Positions 1-7,345 are shown, counted from the first letter of the stretch. The stretch is DNA of 15,104 nt from Clostridiales bacterium (GCA_004554705.1 SFKS01000022.1:1-15104); one strand, 5' to 3'. Notes: a model not told the origin generated them from the letters alone. A program made the numbers and translations.

Positions 1-352
1 CACTAAATAATAGATAATTACTGTACATTTTTAATTTGTACATTTCAAACTCATACTTGTTTTGGCAATATAATGTTTTACCAGATAGAAGTATTTCATA
101 TTTAAAATCCTCATTTATGGTATTTAAGTTTATTAAATGCACATCTATACCTATAACATCTTCTATTTTGTTCTTTATTTCTAACATTTTTTTAGAACAT
201 AATTCTTCTTTGGTTTTTATAGCAATATCTATATCGCTTATATCTTTTTGTTTTCCCCTTGCATAACTTCCAAAAAGAATAATAGCTTCTATTGTTGTTA
301 TTTCTTGCATTATTGTGTTCTTAACCTTTTCTATTATCTCGCTACTTTTCAC
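1..352 (-). CDS. Nucleotidyltransferase-fold (MNT-type) protein, 3' end beyond the window
   Basis: The first 117 residues are visible and no stop occurs before the left edge. The start is GTG at 350-352, chosen because a GGGAGG ribosome binding site (357-362) lies 4 nt upstream and no better start exists. The nucleotidyltransferase signature is clear: GSYARG at residues 28-33, then SDID at 39-42, whose two aspartates (D40, D42) bind metal in this fold. An alpha/beta stretch with IDVHLINL follows. Small proteins of this family include MntA-type antitoxins, paired with HEPN toxins, and stand-alone minimal nucleotidyltransferases. Which one this is cannot be decided because the C-terminus and the next gene are missing. 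It follows the aminotransferase gene by 23 nt on the same strand, so it is probably co-transcribed with the surface-glycan operon, although the fold does not predict a glycan role. Confidence 0.8.
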   Translation of the reverse strand, partial: MKSSEIIEKVKNTIMQEITTIEAIILFGSYARGKQKDISDIDIAIKTKEELCSKKMLEIKNKIEDVIGIDVHLINLNTINEDFKYEILLSGKTLYCQNKYEFEMYKLKMYSNYLLFS

Positions 353-375
353 TTTTCCTCCCAAAAATTCATAAA

Positions 376-1503
376 TTATATAAATAAGTTTTTTATAATT
401 TTAATTACTTTTTCCTGTTCCTCTTCTGTCATTTTTGTATCACTTGGCAAACATACTCCTCTTTCAAATATATCTTGTGAGTTGCTTCCTTGTTTTGCAG
501 TTGTTATAAAATCACAGTTTTCAAATACTGGTTGTAAATGCATTGGTTTCCATATTGGTCTTGATTCTATGTTTTCTTTTTCTAAAGCTACTATTATATC
601 TAGTGGTTTTATTTTTGAATTTTCATCTAATAAAATTGCAGATAACCAATGGTTTGGTTTTGATTTCTCTAAGTATGGCTGCATTTTTATTTCAGGTATA
701 TCCTTAAATAATTTTTGATATGTTTCATAAATTTTTGTTTTCTTTTCTATTCTTTTATCTAATACTTTTAATTGTCCTCTTCCTATTCCTGCGCAAATAT
801 TGCTCATTCTATAATTGTAACCTATTTCTTTATGTTCATAATGTCTTTCTGGCTCTCTGCTTTGTGTTGACCAAAACCTTACTTTTTTTATCTTTTCTGC
901 ATTATTTGATACTAGCATTCCACCACCACTTGTTGTTATGATTTTGTTTCCATTAAATGAATATATTCCAAATTCTCCAAATGTTCCTGTTTGCTTATCA
1001 TTTAATGTTGCTCCTAAGCTTTCTGCGGCATCTTCTATTACTGGAATATTATGTTTTTTGCAAATTTCTAGTATTTCATCTAATTTTGCTGGTGTTCCAT
1101 ATAAGTTTACTACTAATACTGCTTTTGGATTTGGATATTTTTCAAATGCTTTTTCTAAAGCTTTTGGGTCCATATTCCATGTTTCATCTTCACTATCTAT
1201 AAATACTGGTGTTGCATTTTGATATATTATTGGATTAGCTGTTGCTGAAAACGTTAAACTTTGACAAAATACTATATCTCCTCTTTTTACATCTAGTGCT
1301 TTTAATGCCATATGAATTGCCGCTGTTCCTGCTGATAATGCTGTGGCACTTTCTATATTTGCATAGTTTGCAATTTCTTCCTCAAATTTGTCTACATTTT
1401 CTCCAAGTGGTGCTATCCAGTTTGTATCAAATGCTTCTTTTATATATTCTTTTTCAAATCCTTCATCAGACATGTGTGGTGAAGCTAACAATATTTTTTT
1501 CAT
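376..1503 (-). CDS. epsN: PLP-dependent UDP-sugar aminotransferase, EpsN/PglE type (DegT/DnrJ/EryC1 family)
   Basis: This 375-residue protein should transfer an amino group, usually from glutamate, to C4 of a UDP-4-keto-6-deoxy-GlcNAc-type sugar. That is the step after the dehydratase encoded just upstream. Visible family marks are the TNWIAPLG segment near residues 27-34, SAGTAA at 57-62 (phosphate-binding loop), the VIEDAAES strand with D158 contacting the PLP ring, and SFNGNK at 182-187, where K187 is the Schiff-base lysine. RPIWKPMH follows near the C-terminus. Overall wording closely resembles my recollection of Bacillus subtilis EpsN (about 388 aa), so it appears full length. The ATG start has AAGGAG a few bases upstream, overlapping the stop of the preceding frame; the gap to that frame is 10 nt, showing tight operon coupling. 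The exact sugar product is inferred, not shown. Confidence 0.92.
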   Translation of the reverse strand: MKKILLASPHMSDEGFEKEYIKEAFDTNWIAPLGENVDKFEEEIANYANIESATALSAGTAAIHMALKALDVKRGDIVFCQSLTFSATANPIIYQNATPVFIDSEDETWNMDPKALEKAFEKYPNPKAVLVVNLYGTPAKLDEILEICKKHNIPVIEDAAESLGATLNDKQTGTFGEFGIYSFNGNKIITTSGGGMLVSNNAEKIKKVRFWSTQSREPERHYEHKEIGYNYRMSNICAGIGRGQLKVLDKRIEKKTKIYETYQKLFKDIPEIKMQPYLEKSKPNHWLSAILLDENSKIKPLDIIVALEKENIESRPIWKPMHLQPVFENCDFITTAKQGSNSQDIFERGVCLPSDTKMTEEEQEKVIKIIKNLFI

Positions 1504-1513
1504 AGTTTTCTCC

Positions 1514-2257
1514 TTAGCCTACTTCCTGTGAATTTGGTATTGTCCCTACCGTAGTTAAAATTTTCTTTGTAACATTTCTTACTTCTATCTCTTCTCTTGA
1601 ATTTTTTATTTCAAAATTTACCTCATCTGGGGTATGATATGTAGGTACAACTTCTCTTATTGTTTGTTCCATTATGTTTAATGGCGTATCTTCATTTTTT
1701 ATTATTTCTCTTAATTTGCTTAATTTTTGTTCTAGTTCTTCATATGTTATGTCTGATAATTCTCCTACAAATATCTTGTTATGTGCTGTTTTCTTTAAGC
1801 CTTCTTCTGCCATTAATAACTCTTCATATAACTTTTCTCCAGGTCTTAATCCTGTTATTTTTATTGGTATATCTACGTTTGGTTCTAGTCCTGATAGTTT
1901 TATTAGACTTACTGCTAAATCATATATTTTTACTGGTTCTCCCATATCTAGTACAAATATTTCTCCGCCTTTTGCGTAAGTCATTGCTTGTAGCACTAGT
2001 CCTACCGCTTCTGGTATTGTCATGAAAAATCTCGTTATTTCTCTATGTGTAACTGTTACAGGTCCACCTGTTGCTATCTGTTTTTTAAACAATGGCACTA
2101 CTGAACCATTGCTTCCAAGGACATTGCCAAATCTTACTGCTGCATATTCTGTGCTGCTTACTTTGTTTTTAGCTTGTACAATCATTTCACATAATCTTTT
2201 TGTTGCTCCCATTATATTAGTTGGATTAACTGCTTTATCTGTTGAAATTAATATCAT
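1514..2257 (-). CDS. C-terminal catalytic fragment of EpsC/PglF-type UDP-GlcNAc 4,6-dehydratase (frame-broken)
   Basis: This frame carries the second half of a membrane-bound nucleotide-sugar dehydratase (polysaccharide biosynthesis CapD-like family). It begins ILISTDKAVNPTN, where T6, D7 and K8 of this frame form the T-D-K catalytic triad that replaces TYK in this family, followed by GATKR, VRFGNVLGSNGSV, ITRFFMTIPEA and GLRPGEKLYEELL. The first ATG (2255-2257) has no ribosome binding site: the bases before it are A-rich coding sequence. Reading back in this frame gives QAKRM before ILIS, as in intact relatives, so this is the displaced continuation of the upstream frame rather than a separate gene. 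It lacks the NAD-binding glycine motif, so it should be inactive alone. It lies 10 nt upstream of the aminotransferase gene. Confidence 0.88.
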   Translation of the reverse strand: MILISTDKAVNPTNIMGATKRLCEMIVQAKNKVSSTEYAAVRFGNVLGSNGSVVPLFKKQIATGGPVTVTHREITRFFMTIPEAVGLVLQAMTYAKGGEIFVLDMGEPVKIYDLAVSLIKLSGLEPNVDIPIKITGLRPGEKLYEELLMAEEGLKKTAHNKIFVGELSDITYEELEQKLSKLREIIKNEDTPLNIMEQTIREVVPTYHTPDEVNFEIKNSREEIEVRNVTKKILTTVGTIPNSQEVG

Positions 2258-3443
2258 TCTTTTTGCTTGAAAATACGTTGTTTTTTATTGCTTCAAATGG
2301 GCTTATTTGCATTAGTGGAACATGTTTGTGTGCTGCTGCGTGAAATACTAAATATGGTCTATAATCTTTAAAAATTTTATCTAGTCTTTCTTTGTCTCTA
2401 ACACTTCCAACAACTGGAATTATTTCCATTTTTTCATCATAATGGTTTTGTCTTAATTCCATTTCTATATTATATAAGTTGTTTTCATATATATCTAATA
2501 TTACAAGCCTTTTTGGATTATATTTTACTATTTGTCTGCAAAGTTCAGAACCTATTGATCCTCCTCCACCTGTAACCAATATAGTTTTATTTTCTATTAG
2601 TTCTCCTATTGAATCATTATTTAATAATATTGGCTCTCTTCCTAAAATATCATCTATTTCAACATCTCTTAAATTTTGCATTAGATTTTTGTTTCTTATT
2701 ATATCTGCTGTCCCTGGTAATACTCTTAATTTTGCTCCTGTTTCTTGGCATATATTTAAAATTTCTTTTTTGTCTTTTGCTGATATATTTGCTATTGAGA
2801 AGAAAATGGTTTCAACCTTGTTCTTCTTACATATTTCCTTAATTTCATATCTATCTCCTAAGATTTTTACACCTGAAATTGTATATCCAATTTTATTTTG
2901 ATTATCGTCTACCAAACCTATTAAGTGATATGTCCCTCTAATTGATGAAGTTTTTAGTGCTTTTATTATATCTCTTGCAGCTTCTCCTGCTCCTATAATT
3001 AATAAGTTTTTTTGTTCGTTTTTATTTGTTTCTCCTCTTACTGTTGTTAGCATAAATCTTATAATAACTCTATATGAAACTATTCCTACAGCAATAAGTA
3101 CATTAGCCAGTATGATTTGTTTGTATCCTACAACTGGAAGTTTAAATATATAACTTGCTAGAAATACAATTAATCCTGAAAATGCTGACAATAATATGTA
3201 TTTTAGGTAATCTTTTCCATTTTCATATCTTGTGATATTTCTGTATATGCCAAACAAATTAAATACAATTTCATATATCACAGCTGATGCTATAATAGCA
3301 TTTGAAATTAATGTGTTATACTTTATAGAAAATACTACACTATTGTTTGTTAATAAAAATGCACTTGTTAAGTATGCTAAACATATTATTATTATATCAG
3401 TTACGAATAGTACTACTACTCTATATTTTCTTAAGGATTTCAT
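2235..3443 (-). CDS. epsC: N-terminal membrane and NAD-binding fragment of EpsC/PglF-type UDP-GlcNAc 4,6-dehydratase (frame-broken)
   Basis: The protein is a membrane-anchored dehydratase that in intact form converts UDP-GlcNAc to the 4-keto-6-deoxy sugar. Residues 1-130 contain four hydrophobic segments (about 8-31, 44-66, 80-100, 108-130). A CoA-binding-like Rossmann domain follows with GAGEAA at 151-156, then the NAD-binding TGGGGSIGSE at 291-300 and HAAAHKHVPLM at 369-379. The frame keeps family sequence to NNVF (residue 391) and then runs into 11 unrelated residues and a stop. Relatives continue NNVFGTxNV with about 17 residues before LIS. Here only 16 nt separate the two parts, so roughly 35 nt appear lost, removing about 12 residues and shifting the frame. 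The start ATG has GAGAGGAAA upstream and lies 26 nt after the LCP gene. Confidence 0.9.
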   Translation of the reverse strand: MKSLRKYRVVVLFVTDIIIICLAYLTSAFLLTNNSVVFSIKYNTLISNAIIASAVIYEIVFNLFGIYRNITRYENGKDYLKYILLSAFSGLIVFLASYIFKLPVVGYKQIILANVLIAVGIVSYRVIIRFMLTTVRGETNKNEQKNLLIIGAGEAARDIIKALKTSSIRGTYHLIGLVDDNQNKIGYTISGVKILGDRYEIKEICKKNKVETIFFSIANISAKDKKEILNICQETGAKLRVLPGTADIIRNKNLMQNLRDVEIDDILGREPILLNNDSIGELIENKTILVTGGGGSIGSELCRQIVKYNPKRLVILDIYENNLYNIEMELRQNHYDEKMEIIPVVGSVRDKERLDKIFKDYRPYLVFHAAAHKHVPLMQISPFEAIKNNVFSSKKNDINFNR

Positions 3444-3469
3444 GTTTAAAAGTTTCCTCTCTCTTGTTT

Positions 3470-4426
3470 TTATCTATATCCTGTCTTGTTTATTATATTG
3501 TTGCTTATTTCTTGTACCGTTTCTGTTGGTACATATTCTGTTTTTCCAAATAAAGTTTTGTGTAATTCTGCTACATTTTTTGCTAAATTTATTGGTGGTC
3601 CATACCATACTCCTCCTAGAGTTATTCCTCTTGTTTCATATGGCCAACCTTGGCTTTCTACTATTGAATATGAGTAAATTTTAGGTATTAATGCAAGTAT
3701 CTCTGTTGCACTGATATTTGTATATATTTCTGGTAATAGTTGATTAGCTAATTTATTTAGTTCTGTTATGCTCATTGTTTTTGCTTTTTCAAACACAGCC
3801 ATTACTACCGTTCTCATTCTTTCGGTTCTTTTGTAGTCACTGTCTATTTTTCTTATTCTTCCATATGCTAATGCTTGTTCTCCATCTAATAAATACTTTC
3901 CACCTTTTGTTATTCTAGGTATTGATTTCGCTTCAGCATCTGTTACTTCTATTTCTACTCCGCCTATTGCATTTATAATATCCTTTGTTGCAGTAAAATT
4001 TACTGTTGCAAATTCTGTTATGTCTAAATCCAAATTGGTATTTAATGTACTCATTGAAAGAGCTGGTCCTCCATATGAATATGCATGGTTTACTTTATCT
4101 AATCCTCTTCCTGGTATGTTTAAATATGTATCTCTATATACTGATACTATTTTTATTTCTTTAGTATCGTGATTTATACTTGCAATCATTATACAATCAC
4201 TTCTACTTCCTTCATAAGTATCATCTCTTGTATCTATTCCAAATAGTGCTATGTTTCTATATCCACTTAAGTTTTCTTCTACTCCTGTGTTCACTTCTAT
4301 TTCTTCTTTTGATATTTCAACATAGTTTATTTTATTTAATTTATTAACTACAAAAACTGCTACAATACCTACTATTAATAGTAAAATAATAAGTATTATG
4401 CTTAATACTTTGAAAAACTTTTTCAT
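3470..4426 (-). CDS. LCP (LytR-CpsA-Psr) family glycopolymer-peptidoglycan ligase
   Basis: LCP proteins act outside the membrane and move lipid-linked glycopolymers (teichoic acid, capsule or other polysaccharide) onto peptidoglycan. This one has 318 residues. A short cytoplasmic head precedes one membrane helix at about 6-28. The catalytic domain follows, with IALFGIDTRDD at 59-69, SRSDCIMI at 74-81 (R75 and D77), SVYRDTYLNIPG at 95-106 (R98, D99), KVNHAYSYGGP at 111-121, and the LDGEQALAYGRIRK helix at 180-193 leading into DSDYKRTERM with R200 and R203. These arginines and aspartates bind the pyrophosphate and metal in known structures. The tail after residue 220 is short, with no extra domain. 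It is the first gene after a consensus promoter and has a GAGGAG site upstream of ATG. Its place ahead of sugar-nucleotide genes fits attachment of the locus's glycan to the wall. Confidence 0.93.
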   Translation of the reverse strand: MKKFFKVLSIILIILLLIVGIVAVFVVNKLNKINYVEISKEEIEVNTGVEENLSGYRNIALFGIDTRDDTYEGSRSDCIMIASINHDTKEIKIVSVYRDTYLNIPGRGLDKVNHAYSYGGPALSMSTLNTNLDLDITEFATVNFTATKDIINAIGGVEIEVTDAEAKSIPRITKGGKYLLDGEQALAYGRIRKIDSDYKRTERMRTVVMAVFEKAKTMSITELNKLANQLLPEIYTNISATEILALIPKIYSYSIVESQGWPYETRGITLGGVWYGPPINLAKNVAELHKTLFGKTEYVPTETVQEISNNIINKTGYR

Positions 4427-4467
4427 ATTCTCTCCTCAACATTTTTTCACAAATTATTTACAAATAC

Positions 4468-4496
4468 ATTATATATTTATGCAAGAATAATGTCAA
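4468..4496 (-). promoter_or_regulatory. Consensus sigma-A promoter of the LCP/glycan operon
   Basis: On the minus strand the -35 is TTGACA (4491-4496) and the -10 is TATAAT (4468-4473), separated by exactly 17 nt. Both hexamers match consensus at all six positions. The LCP start lies about 40 nt downstream, with a GAGGAG ribosome binding site between. No hairpin or obvious operator overlaps it, so it looks strong and possibly constitutive. Confidence 0.8.
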
Positions 4497-4527
4497 TATT
4501 TTTTTCTAAATTGCATTTTTTTACCTT

Positions 4528-5034
4528 TTACTTTCGCAAAAGTATTAACCTGTCTACCAAAATACAATTTGCAAAGGCTGTTACCATTGCTCTTAAAGTA
4601 GCATATTCTCTTATATCTTTTTCTATAAATGTTGGTTTTGTTTCTAATTCTGGCTTGAAGGTTCTTTTTATGGCATTTTCTAATTCTTCACAGAACATAT
4701 TGTATCCCTCTTCAACTGTAACAATTTTTTTCATAGTTACTATTGAATCTCCTATTTCTGATATACTCATTAGTCTTTTTAATATGCATATAACAAATAG
4801 GTATGAAAGATGTTGGCGATTATATTTTTTCTTTATTGGTGGTTCTAAAATATTTTGTTTTACGTAGTTGTTTATCATACTTGATGTTATTATTGGGTTC
4901 TCTTTATCTTTTGTAAATACTGATAAATTTTTTTGTAAAAAATATGTTACTTGATCTATATACAACTCTATTTCTGGCAATTCATTCCAACGTGGGCAAT
5001 GATAATTTAATAAATCTTCTACTTCTATTTTCAT
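4528..5034 (-). CDS. DUF1836 domain protein (YkrK-like), putative DNA-binding regulator
   Basis: The 168-residue protein shows the DUF1836 pattern: CPRWNELPEIELYIDQV at 13-29, TSSMINNYVKQN at 50-61, PPIKKKYNRQHLSYL at 65-79, then ICILKRLMSISEIGDSI at 82-98. In the family these segments form a MerR/HTH-like arrangement, and members are usually annotated as hypothetical regulators; B. subtilis YkrK is one. No membrane segment or enzyme motif is present. The ATG has AAGGAG about 9 nt upstream. The gene is transcribed away from the acyl-CoA synthetase gene, and their promoters lie back to back in a 148-bp gap, so it may control that neighbour. That role is inference; only family membership is seen. 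Confidence 0.88.
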   Translation of the reverse strand: MKIEVEDLLNYHCPRWNELPEIELYIDQVTYFLQKNLSVFTKDKENPIITSSMINNYVKQNILEPPIKKKYNRQHLSYLFVICILKRLMSISEIGDSIVTMKKIVTVEEGYNMFCEELENAIKRTFKPELETKPTFIEKDIREYATLRAMVTAFANCILVDRLILLRK

Positions 5035-5065
5035 TTTTCTCTTCTCCTTTTTAAATCTAGAATAT

Positions 5066-5094
5066 ATAATATCATATTATTTTATAAGGGTCAA
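5066..5094 (-). promoter_or_regulatory. Sigma-A promoter of the DUF1836 gene
   Basis: On the minus strand, TTGACC (5089-5094) and TATTAT (5066-5071) are separated by exactly 17 nt. The DUF1836 start lies about 30 nt downstream with AAGGAG between. The -35 sits 8 bp from the -35 of the oppositely directed promoter at 5103-5131. Confidence 0.65.
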
Positions 5095-5102
5095 TTAATA
5101 TC

Positions 5103-5131
5103 TTGACTTGTTTTTAAATATAATGTATAAT
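5103..5131 (+). promoter_or_regulatory. Sigma-A promoter of the acyl-CoA synthetase gene
   Basis: TTGACT (5103-5108) and TATAAT (5126-5131) are spaced by 17 nt, one mismatch from consensus. The start codon lies 51 nt downstream of the -10, leaving a leader of about 45 nt with no clear hairpin. Confidence 0.75.
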
Positions 5132-5182
5132 AGTTTTCAATACTAGATTAAATAGTTTTATAAACTTGAAAGAAGGTTGCTA

Positions 5183-6904
5183 ATGAAAAAAAGGAAAAAT
5201 ATTGAAAAATTTGAAAATATTAAGGAGATAATATATCATTCAGCTACTGTTTATTCTGATAATATTGCATTTTCTACTAAAATTAAAAATTCTGGCAATG
5301 TAGAATATATAAACCACACTTATTCTGATTTGCTAGAGGATATTAATTCTTTTGGAACAGCCTTATATAAATATGGACTGCAAAATAAAAGAGTTGCTGT
5401 TGTTGGTCATAATAGTTACGAGTGGGCTGTTGCGCATTTAAGCAATTTACTTGGTGGGATTGTTTCAGTTCCATTAGACAAAGGATTGCAATTAGGTGAG
5501 CTTGAAAGTTCTTTAATTCGAAGTAGAGTTCAAGCTATTGTTTTTGACGAGAAATTAAAAGATGTTATAAAAGAGATTAAAAAAAATAACAAAACCAGTA
5601 TTAAATATTACATTTGCACAAGTAAAATTCCTGATTTTTTGTATTTTTATGATTTACTTTTAAATGGCAGAGATGATATTGAAAAAGGTTGTTTAGAATA
5701 TGTTAATCATAAGGTAGATTCTTATAAAATGAGTATATTGCTTTTTACCTCTGGAACTACATCAAAATCAAAAGCAGTAATGCTTAATCAATATGGAATT
5801 GCTACAAACATGTATGATATGCAATTAGTTGAAAGTTTTTATGATGATGATGTAAATATTGCTTTTTTACCATATCATCATATCTTCGGTTCAACGGGAA
5901 TGCTTATAATGTTAGCTTCTGGTGTAAAAACTGTTTTTCCAGATGGTCTTAAATATATTCAAAAAAATCTAGTTGAATACAAGGTTTCTGTATTTGTTGG
6001 TGTGCCTGTGCTTATTGATAAAATGCATTCAACTATTATAAAGGAGCTTGAAAGACAGGGCAAAACCAAACTCATTAATTTTATGATTAAATTTAGTAAT
6101 GTTCTTATGAAATTACATATTGATATTAGACGAATCTTATTCAAACCTTTAATAAATGCTCTTGGTGGAAATATGCGTTTTATAATATCTGGTGGTGCAC
6201 CATTGGATAAGAAAGTCGCTAAATGGTTTAATGATATTGGAATACACCTAGTTCAAGGTTATGGATTAACTGAAACCTCACCTGTTATATCTGCTGAAGA
6301 TGATACTTTTATTAGATATGGTTCAGTCGGAAAAATTATGAAGAGTGTTGAAGTGAAAATTGAAGACAAGGATGCTAATGGAATTGGAGAAATAGTTGTA
6401 AAAGGTCCTAATGTAATGCTTGGATATTATAATGAGCCAGAGCTAACAAAAGAGGTGTTAGAAAATGGTTGGTTTCATACAGGTGATTTAGGCTATATTG
6501 ATGCTGATGGGTTTTTGTTTATTACTGGACGTAAGAAGAATTTAATTGTTTTAAAAAATGGTAAAAAAGTATTTCCAGAAGAACTTGAAATATTAATAAA
6601 TAGACTTGATGGTGTTGAGGAATCTTTTGTTTATGGATTACCTGATAAAGAAGATTTAAATAATGTAAAAGTTGCAGTTAAAATTGTTTACAACGAGGTT
6701 GCTATAAAAATGAAATATCCTGATATTAATGAACAAGAATTACATGATATTTTTTGGACTAAAATTAAAGAAATTAATAAAACTCTTCCTATGTATAAAT
6801 ATATTAAACATTTAGATTTATCAAGAGAACCCTTAGTTAAAACTACTACAAATAAAGTTAAAAGAGATGAAGAATTAAAAAAAGTGTTTTTACAAAATAA
6901 TTAA
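5183..6904 (+). CDS. AMP-dependent acyl-CoA synthetase/ligase (long-chain fatty acid-CoA ligase-like)
   Basis: This 573-residue class I adenylate-forming enzyme should activate a carboxylic acid with ATP and join it to CoA. Motifs in order are the phosphate-binding loop LFTSGTTSKSK at 187-197, YHHIFGS at 231-237, GGAPLDKKV at 337-345, YGLTETSP at 360-367, HTGDLGYID at 432-440 with the ribose-binding D435, the hinge GRKKN at 449-453, and TTNKVKR at 555-561, where K558 is the likely adenylation lysine. Length and motifs match long-chain acyl-CoA synthetases (FadD/LC-FACS, AMP-forming), but the acid substrate cannot be read from sequence. The start is ATG at 5183 because AGAAGG (5171-5176) lies 6 nt upstream; an in-frame TTG at 5177 abuts that site. 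It is the only plus-strand gene here and converges on spoIIID. Confidence 0.92.
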   Translation: MKKRKNIEKFENIKEIIYHSATVYSDNIAFSTKIKNSGNVEYINHTYSDLLEDINSFGTALYKYGLQNKRVAVVGHNSYEWAVAHLSNLLGGIVSVPLDKGLQLGELESSLIRSRVQAIVFDEKLKDVIKEIKKNNKTSIKYYICTSKIPDFLYFYDLLLNGRDDIEKGCLEYVNHKVDSYKMSILLFTSGTTSKSKAVMLNQYGIATNMYDMQLVESFYDDDVNIAFLPYHHIFGSTGMLIMLASGVKTVFPDGLKYIQKNLVEYKVSVFVGVPVLIDKMHSTIIKELERQGKTKLINFMIKFSNVLMKLHIDIRRILFKPLINALGGNMRFIISGGAPLDKKVAKWFNDIGIHLVQGYGLTETSPVISAEDDTFIRYGSVGKIMKSVEVKIEDKDANGIGEIVVKGPNVMLGYYNEPELTKEVLENGWFHTGDLGYIDADGFLFITGRKKNLIVLKNGKKVFPEELEILINRLDGVEESFVYGLPDKEDLNNVKVAVKIVYNEVAIKMKYPDINEQELHDIFWTKIKEINKTLPMYKYIKHLDLSREPLVKTTTNKVKRDEELKKVFLQNN

Positions 6905-6928
6905 AGTTCATAAATTTATGAACTTTAA
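6901..6928. terminator. 28-bp perfect palindrome, bidirectional terminator between acyl-CoA synthetase and spoIIID
   Basis: The sequence is a perfect inverted repeat with arms TTAAAGTTCATAAA and TTTATGAACTTTAA. It includes the TAA stop of the plus-strand gene (6902-6904). Beyond it the minus strand reads TTATTTTTG and the plus strand is also T-rich, so it can end transcripts from both converging genes. The stem is AT-rich, with only four G-C pairs, so strength is uncertain. Confidence 0.55.
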
Positions 6929-6971
6929 TTATTGCATATTTTATCTGAATTGTTAGAATAGATTGCTAGTT

Positions 6972-7244
6972 TTACTTTTTTATATTTGATTCGTGTTCTT
7001 TTTCATATTTTAGTTTAGTTGCCATACCTCCTCTAATATGTCTTTCTGCTTTATTCTCGTCTAATACCTTCCTTACGTCTGTTGCCAACACTTGATTTAT
7101 ATGTATTAACCTTTCACTCACATCTTTGTGTACTGTGGATTTACTTATTCCAAATTTTTTTGCTGCTCCTCGTACTGTATCTTTTGAATCTATTATATAT
7201 TGGGCTAGAGCGACTGCTCTTTCTTCTATTGAAACTCCTCTCAT
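6972..7244 (-). CDS. spoIIID: SpoIIID-family mother-cell sporulation transcription factor
   Basis: The 90-residue protein matches SpoIIID (93 aa in B. subtilis), a DNA-binding regulator made in the mother cell under sigma-E that activates or represses many sporulation genes, including sigK. The helix-turn-helix covers about 23-44, with KFGISKSTVHKDVSERL at 30-46. The conserved basic C-terminal helix, AERHIRGGMATKLKY at 66-80, also contacts DNA in this family. The start is ATG at 7244: TGGAGG (7255-7260) lies 10 nt upstream, while an in-frame ATG at 7289 would place that site inside the coding region. A sigma-E-like promoter lies just upstream. The gene marks the host as an endospore former or a descendant of one. 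Confidence 0.93.
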   Translation of the reverse strand: MRGVSIEERAVALAQYIIDSKDTVRGAAKKFGISKSTVHKDVSERLIHINQVLATDVRKVLDENKAERHIRGGMATKLKYEKEHESNIKK

Positions 7245-7278
7245 AAAAGCAAAACCTCCATATGAATACATTTGTTTA

Positions 7279-7307
7279 ATTGTATTCACATAGAGGGTTA
7301 TTTATGA
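7279..7307 (-). promoter_or_regulatory. Putative sigma-E-type promoter of spoIIID
   Basis: On the minus strand, TCATAAA (7301-7307) and AATACAAT (7279-7286) are separated by 14 nt. The Bacillus sigma-E consensus is roughly KMATATT, 12-14 nt, then CATACAMT, so the -10 has one mismatch. The predicted transcript start is about 12 nt before the TGGAGG site of spoIIID. Its position in front of a gene known to be sigma-E-controlled supports it; AT-richness makes chance matches possible. Confidence 0.5.
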
Positions 7308-7345
7308 GTTTTATTTTATATCTCTGCCATAGGTTATTATATTCT

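Noticed and set aside
36..266. Plus-strand open frame of 76 codons at the left edge
   Set aside because: It lies opposite a minus-strand frame with a clear GSYARG...SDID nucleotidyltransferase motif and a strong ribosome binding site.
1514..2257. Treating the dehydratase C-terminal half as an independent gene
   Set aside because: No ribosome binding site precedes the ATG, the sequence upstream in the same frame still reads as family protein, and the fragment lacks the NAD-binding motif.
2235..2275. Programmed +1 frameshifting at the A-rich CAAAAAG run in the dehydratase
   Set aside because: It would rejoin the frames but not supply the roughly 12 conserved missing residues, and no stimulatory structure is evident.
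7245..7289. N-terminal extension of SpoIIID to the ATG at 7289
   Set aside because: The extension would encode the ribosome binding site itself and covers part of the likely promoter; SpoIIID proteins are about 90 residues, matching the start at 7244.
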